Made by a program: the position numbers and the translations under genes. Of a DNA stretch of 64,000 bases, positions 7,380-17,477 are shown one piece after another. The first letter of the stretch is position 1. Each line of letters begins with the position of its first letter. The notes beneath the pieces were generated by a model. It worked only from the letters and a program-made list of their open reading frames with translations. It made no database searches and was not told the origin of the DNA. Source of the DNA: Prochlorococcus sp. AG-418-I20 (GTDB lineage Bacteria; Cyanobacteriota; Cyanobacteriia; PCC-6307; Cyanobiaceae); assembly GCA_003214175.1 (NCBI GenBank), contig QCLZ01000007.1, forward strand, positions 1 to 64,000, given 5' to 3'.

Positions 7380-8258
7380 ATGAAGAATCACGCAAGTTCA
7401 CTAAGTAATAAAAATAAATTTTTAATCTTGGGATGTGGTTTCAGCGGTAGTTTCTTTGCAAAAAAAATAAGGGAGTTAGGTTGTACTGTTTTGACAAGTT
7501 CAAGATCTGAAAAAAAAGATCCAGATAGTTTCGTATTCAACAGCGAAAGCGACATGGTTCCTAATAAAAAAATTTTTGATGGAGTCACACATGTTCTTAG
7601 TTGCATTCCTCCCGACAAAAATGGAAATGATCCAGTATTAAAAAGACTTAAAAATCAGCTAAAAAGTTTGCCTCTTGAATGGGCTGGCTATTTATCTACA
7701 ACAGGAGTTTATGGGGACACGGAGGGTGATTGGGTTTCTGAAATTGATAAACCAAACCCCATTCAAAAAAGAAGTCATACGAGGTTAAATTGTGAAAAAG
7801 AATGGATTGAATCTGGTTTACCTGCACAAATTTTTAGATTACCAGGTATTTATGGACCTGGACGATCTAGCTTTGATGCCATAAAAAATAAAAAAATTCG
7901 CGTTATATCAAAAAAAGATCAGGTATTTTCAAGGATCCATGTTTCTGATATTACAAATGCAATAATCTATCTTTTACAAAATAAAAATTCCTTAAAGTTT
8001 TGCCAAATTATTAATATTGCGGATGATGAACCCTGTTCTCAGATAGAAGTTATTCAATATTGCTACGATTTACTTGATTTACCAATGCCAAAGCCAATAT
8101 TATTTGAGGATGCAAAAAAAGAATTATCACCTATCGCTCAATCTTTTTGGATTGAGAATAGAAGAGTTTCTAACAAACTGCTATGCGAAACACTAGGGTA
8201 TAAACTAATTTATAAAAACTATAAATTAGGCTTAAAAAATTGCTATCTGAATAGTTAA
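7380..8258 (+). CDS. NAD(P)-dependent epimerase/dehydratase-like protein (SDR family)
   Basis: The N-terminus has a Rossmann nucleotide loop, LILGCGFSGSFFAKKI. The family's YLSTTGVYGDTEGDWVSE segment carries the Ser-Thr and Tyr region near residue 110, followed by LPGIYGPGR and a RIHVSDI motif. At 292 aa it fits the atypical, YeeZ-like branch of the extended SDR family. The catalytic Lys is not obvious, so enzymatic activity is uncertain. It is co-directional with pdxA, 22 bases upstream of it. The substrate cannot be named. Confidence 0.85.
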   Translation: MKNHASSLSNKNKFLILGCGFSGSFFAKKIRELGCTVLTSSRSEKKDPDSFVFNSESDMVPNKKIFDGVTHVLSCIPPDKNGNDPVLKRLKNQLKSLPLEWAGYLSTTGVYGDTEGDWVSEIDKPNPIQKRSHTRLNCEKEWIESGLPAQIFRLPGIYGPGRSSFDAIKNKKIRVISKKDQVFSRIHVSDITNAIIYLLQNKNSLKFCQIINIADDEPCSQIEVIQYCYDLLDLPMPKPILFEDAKKELSPIAQSFWIENRRVSNKLLCETLGYKLIYKNYKLGLKNCYLNS

Positions 8259-8280
8259 AAAATAAATATAAAGACTTTTT

Positions 8281-9315
8281 ATGAATTTTCAAAATATGAA
8301 AAATAATTTAAAAATTGTAATAAGTGTTGGAGATGAGTCTGGTATAGGTCCTGAAATAATTTTAAAAGCACTTTCTTCGAATGAGTTTCCAGAAAATATT
8401 GACTTTACATTAGTTGGATCAAAAAAAAATCTACAAAATACTTTCGCGTATCTTAAATCTTTAGGTTTGAAAAACATCGCAAATCCAGAAAAATTAAATA
8501 TAGATAATCTCGACATTTCATCATCAGATAATGAACCTAAATCAAGTTACGGTAATTCAAGTTTTTATTATTTAATAAAAGCAATTGAAATAGTTAAACA
8601 ATCTCCAAATTCAGCTCTTGTAACTGGCCCAATTTGTAAGAAATCATGGTCACTTGCAGGTCATCACTTCTCTGGACAGACTGAAGTATTAGCAAAACAA
8701 TGTGGAGTAAAAAATGTTGGGATGTTATTCACTGCTAAATCACCAATTACAGGTTGGAGATTTAATACCATACTTGCCACGACACACATACCCCTTTGTG
8801 AAGTTCCTAAGAAACTAAATATGGAATTGATACACTCCAAACTAGATCTCTTGAAAAAGTTTTGTAAAACATATATTGAAAAACCTTCTTTTAAAGTTGC
8901 GGGTTTAAATCCTCATGCTGGCGAAGATGGTATTTTGGGTAGTGAAGAAAAAGATTGGCTTAATGAATCATTAATTATCTGGAATGAAAAAAATAAAGAT
9001 ATTAAATTAATAGGTCCTTTATCACCAGATAGTTGTTGGAATTCATCTGCAAAAGCTTGGAGACATAAAGAAGCTATGAAACATGATGGCATTCTTGCTA
9101 TGTATCATGATCAAGGTTTAATACCAATGAAGGTTATAGCTTTTAATTACTCAGTAAATACCACACTAGGTTTACCTTTTATTAGAACTTCTCCAGATCA
9201 TGGCACAGGATTTGACATAGCTGGCAAAGGAGTAGCTCAATCACAAAGCATGCTTGAAGCAATAAAGACTGCGATTGAACTGACTAAAAATTCAAGACTG
9301 CTTAACACGCATTAA
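8281..9315 (+). CDS. pdxA: 4-hydroxythreonine-4-phosphate dehydrogenase
   Basis: NAD-dependent oxidation of 4-phosphohydroxy-threonine in DXP-dependent vitamin B6 synthesis. The three metal ligands of the family are present: His169 in ATTHIPL, His212 in LNPHAGE and His276 in MYHDQG. The GDESGIGPE start and the SPDHGTGFDIAGKG block are also intact. At 344 aa it has the usual length; the first five residues before Met6 may not be translated. Its last 24 bases overlap the convergent accB gene, so the two transcripts are antisense at their ends. Confidence 0.97.
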   Translation: MNFQNMKNNLKIVISVGDESGIGPEIILKALSSNEFPENIDFTLVGSKKNLQNTFAYLKSLGLKNIANPEKLNIDNLDISSSDNEPKSSYGNSSFYYLIKAIEIVKQSPNSALVTGPICKKSWSLAGHHFSGQTEVLAKQCGVKNVGMLFTAKSPITGWRFNTILATTHIPLCEVPKKLNMELIHSKLDLLKKFCKTYIEKPSFKVAGLNPHAGEDGILGSEEKDWLNESLIIWNEKNKDIKLIGPLSPDSCWNSSAKAWRHKEAMKHDGILAMYHDQGLIPMKVIAFNYSVNTTLGLPFIRTSPDHGTGFDIAGKGVAQSQSMLEAIKTAIELTKNSRLLNTH

Positions 9316-9798
9316 AACTTGACCAAATTCCACTGGAGTTCCATTTTCAACAAGAATCTCTACAATTTCAGCATTAAATTCAGATTCGATTTCATTCATT
9401 AATTTCATAGCCTCCAAAATGCATATAGTTTGTCCCACCTTAATATTATTTCCTACCTCAACGAATGGCTCTTCCCCAGGAGCTGCAGCCCTATAAAAGG
9501 TTCCTACCATAGGAGAAGTTATTTCAGTAAGATCTGAGCGCCCAGGAGGAGGAATCTGCGGCTCCCCTGGGTCATTAATTAAAGCGACATTCTCATTTAT
9601 GGAATTTTGATTAGCAATTGATTTTCTATCAATTGAATTACTAGAAACTAAATTATTAGTCAATTGGTTCTGATCAAATAAATTCCTTTTTATTTCAAGT
9701 TTAAAGTCTTCTCCTTCTAGAGAAAATTCTTGAATATCACTTGTAGAGATTTTCTCTATTAAGCGATTTAAGTCTTCATGATCTAATTTCATAGTCAT
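9292..9798 (-). CDS. accB: Biotin carboxyl carrier protein of acetyl-CoA carboxylase
   Basis: Carries biotin between the biotin carboxylase and carboxyltransferase parts of acetyl-CoA carboxylase, the first step of fatty acid synthesis. The C-terminal biotinyl domain (residues 92-167) holds the EAMKLMNEIE motif with biotinyl Lys132. The middle is a Pro/Asn/Ser-rich linker (55-90) and the N-terminal 40 residues are the subunit-binding segment. Its ATG shares one base with the efp stop (TAATG), which indicates translational coupling. Its 3' end overlaps pdxA by 24 bases. Confidence 0.97.
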   Translation of the reverse strand: MTMKLDHEDLNRLIEKISTSDIQEFSLEGEDFKLEIKRNLFDQNQLTNNLVSSNSIDRKSIANQNSINENVALINDPGEPQIPPPGRSDLTEITSPMVGTFYRAAAPGEEPFVEVGNNIKVGQTICILEAMKLMNEIESEFNAEIVEILVENGTPVEFGQVLMRVKQS

Positions 9799-10358
9799 TA
9801 ATTTTCACGTCCGAGATAACTATCGTTACGAGTATCAACTCTAATCATTTCTCCTACAGAAATAAATAAAGGAACCATAACTTGAGCACCTGTTTCTAGA
9901 ATAGCTGGTTTTGTGCCCCCACTAGCAGTATCCCCTTTCACTCCAGGGTCAGTTTCTGTAACTTTTAAGGTAATAGAAATGGGAAGTTCAACTTCTAAAA
10001 CCTTGCCGTTATAAAAAATAACGTTAACCTCCATTCCTTCTTTCAAATACTTTGCACCTTTACCGATTTGTTGAACGGAAAGTCTTGTCTCTTCAAAACT
10101 TGTCATGTCCATAAAAACATAATCTCCAGACTCCACATAAGTATGTTGCAGGTTAGACTTCTCTAGGATAGCCTGCTGCACAGATTCTCCGGCACGAAAA
10201 GTTTTTTCAATCACATTGCCGCTTTGAACTGATTTTAATTTTGTTCGCACGAAAGCAGAACCCTTGCCAGGCTTGACATGTAGAAATTCTACAACACGCC
10301 AAACTTGTCCATCTAATTCGATGGTTGTACCTGTGCGAAAATCGTTACTGGAAATCAT
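9798..10358 (-). CDS. efp: Translation elongation factor P
   Basis: Relieves ribosome stalling at polyproline. The 186-aa form begins [17 protein letters not shown], the family's usual start. An ATG 36 bases upstream would add 12 non-conserved residues. The KOW-like domain I has the loop [12 protein letters not shown], whose tip Lys is the residue modified in other bacteria. Two OB domains follow, ending [13 protein letters not shown]. It forms a tight operon with accB (one-base overlap), an order typical of cyanobacteria. It is divergent from the cyclophilin gene at 10402. Confidence 0.97.
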   Translation of the reverse strand: MISSNDFRTGTTIELDGQVWRVVEFLHVKPGKGSAFVRTKLKSVQSGNVIEKTFRAGESVQQAILEKSNLQHTYVESGDYVFMDMTSFEETRLSVQQIGKGAKYLKEGMEVNVIFYNGKVLEVELPISITLKVTETDPGVKGDTASGGTKPAILETGAQVMVPLFISVGEMIRVDTRNDSYLGREN

Positions 10359-10401
10359 TCCTTTATTCCATCCCCAAGGATCATAAACCTGCAAGAGTGC
10401 T

Positions 10402-11493
10402 ATGCAAAAATTCTTTTCAAATCAGAACAAACTTTTTTTCATTACATCAGTCATAATTTTACAGGTTTTTATCTTTAAACCAATTCAAGTTTTAGCTGAT
10501 TTACCTACTGGAAATGCTGTTAAAGACCCTTACGCAATCCTCAGAAACGCACTCCCTATCAAACAACTTGAACTTCAAGAAATTCAACACAAATTGGAAG
10601 ATACTAGTGATCTTGTTAGAGGAGGAAGATGGCCAGCTCTTACAAAAACTGTTACAAAATGTCAATCTTTACTAAAAAAATATCAAAGTCGAATTATTCA
10701 AGAATTGCCAAATAATAAAAAGGAAATTGCCGAAAAAACATTTTTAGAGCTCAAAGATGATTTTGAGAACCTTCAAGAGCATGCTAATTCAAAAGATAAG
10801 TACTCATTTATATCTACCCGTAAAGAAGCCTTAGATAAAATTGGTGGATTAGAAGAATACTTCCTACCAAACCAATTTCCTTACTCAATACCACAAGAAT
10901 TTGATAACCTACCAAGATTACTAGGTAGAGCAAAAGTAAATATAAAGACCTCCAAAGGAGACATGAAAGCTATTGTAGATGGATTTAACGCCCCGCTTAC
11001 AGCTGGAGCATTTATAGATTTATCAGCAAAAAATTTCTATAAAGATTTACCCATCAATAGAGCAGAGGAATTTTTTGTTCTGCAAACAGGTGATCCTATT
11101 GGTGAAGCAATTGGTTACGTAAATCCTGAAACAAATGAAGAACGTCATGTTCCCCTCGAAATAAGAATTCCTAATAAAAAAGATACTTTTTACAATGAAA
11201 CTTTTGAAGATTTAGGCCTTTACACAGAGACTCCAACATTACCTTTCGCAACACTTGGTACTTTAGGTTGGTCCCACTCAAATACAGCAGTTGATGATGG
11301 CTCGTCTCAATTCTTCTTTTTTTTATATGAAGCAGAACTAAATCCAGCAGGTCGTAATTTAATTGATGGAAGAAATGCTGCTTTTGGATATGTTGTAGAT
11401 GGTTTTGATATTTTAGAAGAGCTGACAAAGGATGACACAATTATCTCCATTGATGTTTTAGAAGGTATTGAAAACCTTAAATTAAATGCGTAA
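10402..11493 (+). CDS. Cyclophilin-type peptidyl-prolyl isomerase, lumenal TLP40/CYP38-like
   Basis: Residues 1-32 are a signal peptide ending QVLAD, so the protein enters the thylakoid lumen or periplasm. Residues 40-175 form a helical region ([20 protein letters not shown] and following) like that of plant TLP40/CYP38. A cyclophilin-like domain from about 185 to the end follows ([26 protein letters not shown]). Plant relatives help assemble photosystem II and have weak isomerase activity; the same role here is inference. The length of 363 aa is as expected. It overlaps thiL by 8 bases, so the two are likely co-transcribed. Confidence 0.93.
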   Translation: MQKFFSNQNKLFFITSVIILQVFIFKPIQVLADLPTGNAVKDPYAILRNALPIKQLELQEIQHKLEDTSDLVRGGRWPALTKTVTKCQSLLKKYQSRIIQELPNNKKEIAEKTFLELKDDFENLQEHANSKDKYSFISTRKEALDKIGGLEEYFLPNQFPYSIPQEFDNLPRLLGRAKVNIKTSKGDMKAIVDGFNAPLTAGAFIDLSAKNFYKDLPINRAEEFFVLQTGDPIGEAIGYVNPETNEERHVPLEIRIPNKKDTFYNETFEDLGLYTETPTLPFATLGTLGWSHSNTAVDDGSSQFFFFLYEAELNPAGRNLIDGRNAAFGYVVDGFDILEELTKDDTIISIDVLEGIENLKLNA

Positions 11494-12472
11494 AGAATTA
11501 TTAGACGATATAGGAGAAAAAGAATTAATAAATAGGCTTGGAAAATTTATGCCTAAAAATCAAACTTCAGATGATTGTGCTTTTATCAAAACTACAAATG
11601 AAAACTTACTTGTTAATAGTGATTGTTTGGTAGAGAATATTCATTTTAGTGACCTTACTATTTGCCCTAAAGATCTTGGATGGAAAGCAGTTGTAAGCAA
11701 TATCTCTGACTTATTATCCAGTGGTAGTAAAGAAACTATAGGAATTACAATAAGTTTAATTTTACCAGCGAAAACCGAGTGGGTTTGGGTTGAAGAATTA
11801 TATAAAGGAATCAATAAAGCTTTAAAAAAATATGGTGGAATAATTCTTGGAGGAGATTGCTCAAAAGGAAATCAAAAAACTATATCGATTACTGCACTTG
11901 GCATTCAAGGAGAACTTAAATTACGAAGAAACGCATGTAGCCCAGGAGAAATTATCTTAACCACAGGAATTCATGGTCTTAGCAAATTAGGATTTATGGT
12001 ACAAAACAAAATTAATTTTAATAATAATATTTCTTTAAGTAAAAGATTAATCAGGAAGTCCATTGCTCATTTTTGTCGTCCGCAAGTTTACCCAAATTTT
12101 TTAACAAATATCATTAAAACTCGCTCTGATAGCAAAATAACAAAAATAGGCTGTACTGATAGCAGTGATGGTCTATTGCAAGCAGTGCAAGATTTAGCAT
12201 TTGCTAGCAACTGTAAAGCAATAATGAATTATGAAAAAATACCAAAAGATAAGGATTGGCCAGAAGGAGATAAATGGGATGAATATTATTTTTTTGGAGG
12301 TGAAGACTACGAATTAGTTTTTTCATTGCCTAAAAAGTGGGCAAAAAAATTGTCTAGACTAGATCAAAACGTAACTGAGATTGGTTTTTTTATCAAAGGT
12401 GAACCTTCAATAGAATTTAAAGATAACAAGAAAAATAAATTATTGAACAATACACCTTTTAAACACTTTTAA
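11486..12472 (+). CDS. thiL: Thiamine-monophosphate kinase
   Basis: Phosphorylates thiamine monophosphate to the active diphosphate. The family features are present: the DDCAFI metal site near residue 31, LVNSDCLVENIHF, the KAVVSNISDLLSSG block (Asp near 72), GGDCSKG near 123 and the C-terminal GGEDYEL. At 328 aa it has the normal length. It starts within the last codons of the cyclophilin gene, and its stop abuts the convergent gap2 stop with no intergenic base. No stem-loop terminator is visible between them. Confidence 0.96.
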   Translation: MRKELLDDIGEKELINRLGKFMPKNQTSDDCAFIKTTNENLLVNSDCLVENIHFSDLTICPKDLGWKAVVSNISDLLSSGSKETIGITISLILPAKTEWVWVEELYKGINKALKKYGGIILGGDCSKGNQKTISITALGIQGELKLRRNACSPGEIILTTGIHGLSKLGFMVQNKINFNNNISLSKRLIRKSIAHFCRPQVYPNFLTNIIKTRSDSKITKIGCTDSSDGLLQAVQDLAFASNCKAIMNYEKIPKDKDWPEGDKWDEYYFFGGEDYELVFSLPKKWAKKLSRLDQNVTEIGFFIKGEPSIEFKDNKKNKLLNNTPFKHF

Positions 12473-13495
12473 TTACTCCCAATTTTTAGCAACTATCTCT
12501 GCTAAATCTACTACTCTCTGACTATAACCCCATTCGTTGTCGTACCATGCAAGGACCTTAACAAGGTTATCGCCAATACACATAGTAAGATCACTATCTA
12601 CAATTGATGATTCATTAGTCCCTGCATAATCACTGGACACTAATGGTTCATCACCGTACTTAATAATTCCCTTCATTGAACCTAAAGAAGCTTCTTTAAG
12701 AGCATTATTAACTTCCTCACTTGTGACGTTTTTAGAAGATTCAAAAACAAAGTCCACCGCTGAAACATTAGGGGTAGGAACTCTCATAGCAATTCCTGTC
12801 AATTTACCTTTCATTTCTGGGTAAACAAGCGCTACAGCTTTAGCAGCGCCAGTGGAGGTTGGAACTATATTTGTAGCAGCTGCTCTAGCCCTCCTTAAAT
12901 CTCTATGACTATTATCTAGAATTCTTTGATCACCAGTATAACTATGAATTGTAGTCATCAATCCTTTGTTGATTCCAAAAGTTTGGTCTAAAACTTTAAC
13001 TACTGGAGCTAAGCAATTTGTGGTACAACTAGCATTACTCAAAATATCATAATCTTTGTGACTATAAGTGTCAGCATTAACTCCAACCACATAAGTTCCA
13101 ACACCTGCACCTTTACCAGGGGCTGTTAAGATAACTTTTTTTGCTCCTACTTCTAAGTGCTTACTAGCACCAACATCTGTATTAAAGACTCCAGTTGATT
13201 CAATAACTAAATCTACACCCCATTCTTTCCAGGGAAGATTCATTGGGTTTCTATCAGAGAAACACTTTATTGTTTTGTTATTTATTACAAAAGTATCATC
13301 AGTATAATTAATATCAACACCATCAAGTTGGCCGAGTACTGAGTCGTATTTTAATAGATGGGCATTGGTCTTTGGATCCGAAGTTACGTTAATTCCAACT
13401 ACTTCAATATTGGTGTAAGCACCTCTACTAAGCCAACAACGCATAAAGTTTCGACCAATTCTGCCAAACCCGTTAATTGCAACACGCAAAGTCAT
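12473..13495 (-). CDS. gap2: Glyceraldehyde-3-phosphate dehydrogenase (NADP-type, Calvin cycle)
   Basis: Reduces 1,3-bisphosphoglycerate in the Calvin cycle and can run in the reverse direction. The nucleotide loop [10 protein letters not shown] is at 8-17 and the catalytic Cys157 is in SNASCTTNC. After the second strand the sequence is [15 protein letters not shown], without the Asp that restricts glycolytic enzymes to NAD, so NADP use is expected. The protein is 340 aa. A candidate -10 box TATGAT lies 37 bases upstream of the start (13532-13537). It meets thiL stop to stop. Confidence 0.97.
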   Translation of the reverse strand: MTLRVAINGFGRIGRNFMRCWLSRGAYTNIEVVGINVTSDPKTNAHLLKYDSVLGQLDGVDINYTDDTFVINNKTIKCFSDRNPMNLPWKEWGVDLVIESTGVFNTDVGASKHLEVGAKKVILTAPGKGAGVGTYVVGVNADTYSHKDYDILSNASCTTNCLAPVVKVLDQTFGINKGLMTTIHSYTGDQRILDNSHRDLRRARAAATNIVPTSTGAAKAVALVYPEMKGKLTGIAMRVPTPNVSAVDFVFESSKNVTSEEVNNALKEASLGSMKGIIKYGDEPLVSSDYAGTNESSIVDSDLTMCIGDNLVKVLAWYDNEWGYSQRVVDLAEIVAKNWE

Positions 13496-13531
13496 AACTA
13501 ATAATTTCTAAATGGTTAACCTAAGTTGCTG

Positions 13532-13537
13532 ATCATA
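13532..13537 (-). promoter_or_regulatory. Candidate -10 box for gap2
   Basis: The minus strand reads TATGAT, 37 bases before the gap2 ATG. No clear -35 was found at 17 bases spacing. It fits the many cyanobacterial promoters with only a recognisable -10. Confidence 0.35.
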
Positions 13538-13689
13538 CTGAATTTTGTGCAATAACGTAAGGTTTTTTTGATTTATTAAGCAAATAAGTCTATTTTTGTA
13601 TTAATTCCAGAAAAAAAATGATTTTTTTTTAAGAAAAAATAACAAAATTTAACTTTGAAGTTATTTTTATTTTAAGTAAGAAATAAACA

Positions 13690-15105
13690 TTGAATAAACA
13701 ATTATTACCTAAAAGTCATTTTCATTTTATTGGGGTGGGTGGTATTGGAATGTCAGCAGTTGCATTGGGTTTACTCAAAAAAGGTTTTTCAGTTTCAGGA
13801 TCTGATTTAATTAAAAATAATGAAACTAAAAAATTAGAAAAATTAGGTGCAATTTTTTTTAATTCTCAAACTGAACAAAATATTGAATTTGTAACCTCAA
13901 AATATAAGAACAAATTGATTAATTTTGTTGTAAGCACAGCTATTAAGCCAGACAATGAAGAATTAATGTACTGTAGAGAGAGAAATTTACCAGTAAAACA
14001 TCGTTCAGAGATTCTTTCGCTATTAATGGAATCTTATATTTCAATAGCGGTATCAGGCAGTCATGGGAAAACATCAACCAGTACATTTCTCTCAACACTG
14101 CTTGAGTTATGTACACATAATTCTTCTTCAATAACTGGAGGAATAATCCCGATCTACAATTCTAATTGTCATTTAGAAAATACAAAATTCTTAGTAGCTG
14201 AAATTGATGAGTCTGATGGCACAATAAATAGATATAAATCTGATATTGGAATAATTAATAACATTGACTTTGATCATTGCGATCATTTTTCTAATTTGGA
14301 GGAAGTTATATCTACTTTTAAAGATTTCGCTATAAATTCTAAAAAATTATTACTTAATTTTGATTGTGAAAACACGCGGAATAATTTTTATTCTAAAAAC
14401 ACGTGGTCGAACACTACACCAATCAACGTAGCTTATTCATTAATCCCGACTGAAATAAATAAAAGTTATACGATTGGCAAATATTATGAAAATGAAAATT
14501 TTATCAGTAGTATAAATATTCCAATTCCAGGATTACACAATTTATCTAATGTCACCGCCGCAATAGCAGCTTCAAGAATGATAGGTGTAGATTTTTTAGA
14601 AATTAAGAAAAATATAAAATACCTTAAACTTCCAAAAAAAAGATTTGAATTCAGAGGAAAGATTGATGAAAGACATTTATATGATGATTATGCGCATCAT
14701 CCAAAAGAAATAAAAGAGACAATTAAATTAGCAAGATTATTAATTAAGCAAAATAATAATGAATTTAACAAAAGTAGATTAATAGCTATATTTCAACCTC
14801 ATAGATACTCTCGAGTAAAGCAATTTACTAAAGAATTCGCTGAAGAATTATCAAAAGCAGATGTTATTTATGTAACTAGTATTTACGGAGCAGGAGAAGA
14901 AAACATTGATAAAATTACTTCGAAAATTATCACTGATCTTATTTATAAACAAAACAAAAATGTCAGTTACATAAATAATTATCATGAAATTACAAAAAAT
15001 TTTTACGAATTAACTCAAAAGGGCGATTTAATTTTAAATATGGGAGCAGGCGATTGTCATAATTTCTGGCCAATTTTAAATGGGGAAAACATTTTCAATA
15101 ATTAA
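13690..15105 (+). CDS. murC: UDP-N-acetylmuramate-L-alanine ligase
   Basis: Adds L-alanine to UDP-MurNAc, the first peptide step of peptidoglycan. The N-terminal Rossmann motif HFIGVGGIGMSA, the ATP loop GSHGKTSTS at 123-131, the EIDESDG metal region near 175 and the C-terminal DDYAHHPKEI are all intact. The length is 471 aa. The start is a TTG; no ATG exists before the conserved HFIG block except codon 21, which is too late. Eight bases separate it from murB. Upstream, 13496-13689 is A+T-rich and shared with the divergent gap2 promoter. Confidence 0.96.
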   Translation: MNKQLLPKSHFHFIGVGGIGMSAVALGLLKKGFSVSGSDLIKNNETKKLEKLGAIFFNSQTEQNIEFVTSKYKNKLINFVVSTAIKPDNEELMYCRERNLPVKHRSEILSLLMESYISIAVSGSHGKTSTSTFLSTLLELCTHNSSSITGGIIPIYNSNCHLENTKFLVAEIDESDGTINRYKSDIGIINNIDFDHCDHFSNLEEVISTFKDFAINSKKLLLNFDCENTRNNFYSKNTWSNTTPINVAYSLIPTEINKSYTIGKYYENENFISSINIPIPGLHNLSNVTAAIAASRMIGVDFLEIKKNIKYLKLPKKRFEFRGKIDERHLYDDYAHHPKEIKETIKLARLLIKQNNNEFNKSRLIAIFQPHRYSRVKQFTKEFAEELSKADVIYVTSIYGAGEENIDKITSKIITDLIYKQNKNVSYINNYHEITKNFYELTQKGDLILNMGAGDCHNFWPILNGENIFNN

Positions 15106-15112
15106 CTAAGTT

Positions 15113-16006
15113 ATGAATAAAAAGATTTTTTGTGAGAATTGTAATCTAAGTAATTATACAACTATAAAAGTGGGAGGAGTCGCTGAATATTTTGCCGAGC
15201 CAAAAAATTTAGACGAATTTTCATATCTAATAAAATGGGCTAATTTAAACAAACAAAGATGTCAAATAATTGGCGCAGGTTCAAATCTTTTAATAAATAA
15301 TATTTTTATAAAAGGTTTAGTTTTATGTACAAAAAAAATGAAGTCATTAACAATCGATCCATATTCAGGAATTGTTGAAGCTGAAGCAGGTGTAATGCTC
15401 CCAACACTATCTAATTCTCTTGCAAAAAATAGATTACAAGGAGGTGAATGGGCTGTCGGAATACCAGGAACATTAGGAGGAGCAATTTATATGAATGCTG
15501 GTACAGGTAATTCATCACTAGCGAATAATCTTATTTCAGTAAAAGTTATAAATAATAAAACTAATGAAAAAATTGAAATTGAAAAAAAAGATATCAATTT
15601 TGAGTATAGATTTAGCTCTTTTCAAAAAAATGATTTGACAATTATTGGTGCAAGACTATATTTCGAGCCTAATGGAAATCTCGAACAATTAATTCAAACA
15701 ACCAAAAATAACCTTAAGTTAAAAACAGAAACACAACCATATCATCAACCAAGTTTTGGAAGTGTTTTTAAAAATCCTGAGAATAATTATGCAGCAAAAT
15801 TAATTGATGATATGGGTTTGAAGGGATTTAAAATTGGCGGTGCAGAAATTTCTACAATGCATTCAAATTTTATAATTAATAATTCTTCAGCAAGTTCGAA
15901 AGATATTTATGAATTAATAACTGAAATTCAACAAATAGTACTACAAAAAAAAGGAATTTATTTGCAACCTGAAGTAAGAATGATTGGTTTTGACTATGCT
16001 AATTAA
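15113..16006 (+). CDS. murB: UDP-N-acetylenolpyruvoylglucosamine reductase
   Basis: FAD- and NADPH-dependent reduction that yields UDP-MurNAc, the substrate of the preceding MurC. The FAD-binding segment [10 protein letters not shown] is near residue 55. The block [15 protein letters not shown] is near 118, the catalytic Ser is in [10 protein letters not shown] near 225, and the C-terminal QPEVRMIG Glu is present. At 297 aa it matches the short (type II) form. It is operonic with murC and followed 17 bases later by the YbaB/EbfC gene. Confidence 0.97.
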   Translation: MNKKIFCENCNLSNYTTIKVGGVAEYFAEPKNLDEFSYLIKWANLNKQRCQIIGAGSNLLINNIFIKGLVLCTKKMKSLTIDPYSGIVEAEAGVMLPTLSNSLAKNRLQGGEWAVGIPGTLGGAIYMNAGTGNSSLANNLISVKVINNKTNEKIEIEKKDINFEYRFSSFQKNDLTIIGARLYFEPNGNLEQLIQTTKNNLKLKTETQPYHQPSFGSVFKNPENNYAAKLIDDMGLKGFKIGGAEISTMHSNFIINNSSASSKDIYELITEIQQIVLQKKGIYLQPEVRMIGFDYAN

Positions 16007-16023
16007 AGAAACTTTTTTATAAA

Positions 16024-16374
16024 ATGGCGGGTTTTGGACTTCCTAACTTTGGACAACTTACAGAGGCTTTTAAAAAAGCTAAACAAATTCAGCAAGATGC
16101 TCAAAAATTACAAGATGAACTTGAAAATATGGAGATTGAAGGAAAAAGCGATGATGGAATGATAAAAGTCTGGATAAGCGGCAACCAACTTCCTTTAAAA
16201 GTAGAAGTGGAAGAAAATATTTTAAATTCCGATAAAGCAAAAATAGAGGAAAATATTTTACAAGCTATGCAAAAAGCTCATGAATTATCAACTACAACCA
16301 TGAAAGAAAGAATGAACGATTTAACTGGTGGATTAAATCTTAATCTCCCTGGTTTTGATAATAGTGACTCTTAA
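16024..16374 (+). CDS. YbaB/EbfC-family nucleoid-associated protein
   Basis: Small dimeric DNA-binding protein family. Residues 1-12 ([12 protein letters not shown]) and the helix [19 protein letters not shown] are typical of the cyanobacterial members. The central [17 protein letters not shown] strand pair and the C-terminal helix ending in a Gly/Asn/Leu-rich tail complete the fold. The length is 116 aa. Relatives bind and bridge DNA; binding specificity here is unknown. It follows murB by 17 bases, and its last 35 bases overlap the convergent rsgA gene. Confidence 0.93.
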   Translation: MAGFGLPNFGQLTEAFKKAKQIQQDAQKLQDELENMEIEGKSDDGMIKVWISGNQLPLKVEVEENILNSDKAKIEENILQAMQKAHELSTTTMKERMNDLTGGLNLNLPGFDNSDS

Positions 16375-17257
16375 AAGACTCGATCATTTCTTTATAAAAA
16401 GAATACCTTTCGAAAGATTTATTTAAATTACAACCTTCATCATTCAGATGTAAGCAATTACGAAATTTACACTTAAATCCTTCATCGATTATTTGTTTGC
16501 GTATTTCTGAGTAAAGATTTGGTAACAAACTAATATCAACCTCTAAGGGTTGCATATTAAAACCAGGTGTGTCCACAATATAACTTTGATTTGATATTGA
16601 AAATAACTCAACATTTCGAGTAGTGTTTTTACCTCTCTTAATTTTATTAGAAACTGGAGCAGTAGTATTTTGAAGACCTGGGAATATCATATTAAGCAAA
16701 GTAGTTTTGCCAACTCCGGATGGGCCCATAAAAATTGAACACTCTTTTTGCTTTAACTCAGCTAATAACTTTTTAAAGTTATCAGATTTCTGTAAATTTA
16801 AAGTTATTGCTTGGTAACCCCATTTCCTAAATTTATCAAGTAAAAAAGATCTTCTTTTATCTGAAATTAAATCACACTTAGTCAAAACTAATGAAACTTC
16901 AACTCCCATTGATTCTGCTGATATCAAAAACCTATTAACTTGAGATAAATTTAACTCTGGCTCTTGAACGGAAAAAATGATATATATGTTAGAAATATTT
17001 GCAACAGAGGGTCTATTTAATAAATTTTTTCTTTTTTTTAGTCCTGTTATTACTGCGCATTTGCTTTTAAAATCAATATTGTCAATTACTACTTCGTCTC
17101 CAACATAAATTAATTGATCTTTAAAATTTATAGACTTCCTCACATTACATAAAAATCTCTCACTATTTCCAAAGTTTTCTTGATTTTTTAAGTCAACCAA
17201 CAAAAAATTATTAAATTTTTTCGTAACTAAACCAAAATTTTTACTATTAGTTTTCAT
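16340..17257 (-). CDS. rsgA: Small ribosomal subunit biogenesis GTPase RsgA
   Basis: Circularly permuted GTPase that assists 30S maturation. The motif order G4-G1-G3 is seen: TKCD at 126-129, GPSGVGKTT at 178-186 and DTPGF at 229-233. An OB-like N-terminal domain (1-75) precedes it. The C-terminal zinc knuckle is C.F..CLH....GC near 262-275. The length of 305 aa is normal. Its start overlaps the end of the TusA-like gene by 11 bases, and its end overlaps the convergent ebfC gene by 35 bases. Confidence 0.96.
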   Translation of the reverse strand: MKTNSKNFGLVTKKFNNFLLVDLKNQENFGNSERFLCNVRKSINFKDQLIYVGDEVVIDNIDFKSKCAVITGLKKRKNLLNRPSVANISNIYIIFSVQEPELNLSQVNRFLISAESMGVEVSLVLTKCDLISDKRRSFLLDKFRKWGYQAITLNLQKSDNFKKLLAELKQKECSIFMGPSGVGKTTLLNMIFPGLQNTTAPVSNKIKRGKNTTRNVELFSISNQSYIVDTPGFNMQPLEVDISLLPNLYSEIRKQIIDEGFKCKFRNCLHLNDEGCNLNKSFERYSFYKEMIESFKSHYYQNQGD

Positions 17258-17477
17258 TCAATATTTTAATTTTTATAAATTTCTCATTTTCTTCAAGTCT
17301 TTTAAACAAAAATCCCATCTCTTTTAAATTTTTTAAGACCATTTCTTCTGGTTCACCTTTATCTAATTCAACTACAAGTTTTTCATTTTTGGATAACTTT
17401 TCTAAAGACAATTTAATTTTAACGACATTTAAAGGGCATGGAACAGATTTAAGATCCAAATGCTTTAAGGAAGTCAT
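17247..17477 (-). CDS. TusA-like sulfurtransferase family protein (76 aa)
   Basis: The N-terminal DLKSVPCPLNVVKIKLSLEKL has the family's Cys-Pro at residues 14-15, followed by a helix and the strand LVVELDKGEP. The usual motif is Cys-Pro-x-Pro; here the second Pro is replaced by Asn. Family members relay sulfur for tRNA thiolation and other uses, but the donor and acceptor are unknown here. The gene is coupled on both sides: its ATG shares a base with the dnaJ stop (TAATG), and its last 11 bases overlap the rsgA start. Confidence 0.85.
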   Translation of the reverse strand: MTSLKHLDLKSVPCPLNVVKIKLSLEKLSKNEKLVVELDKGEPEEMVLKNLKEMGFLFKRLEENEKFIKIKILNEN

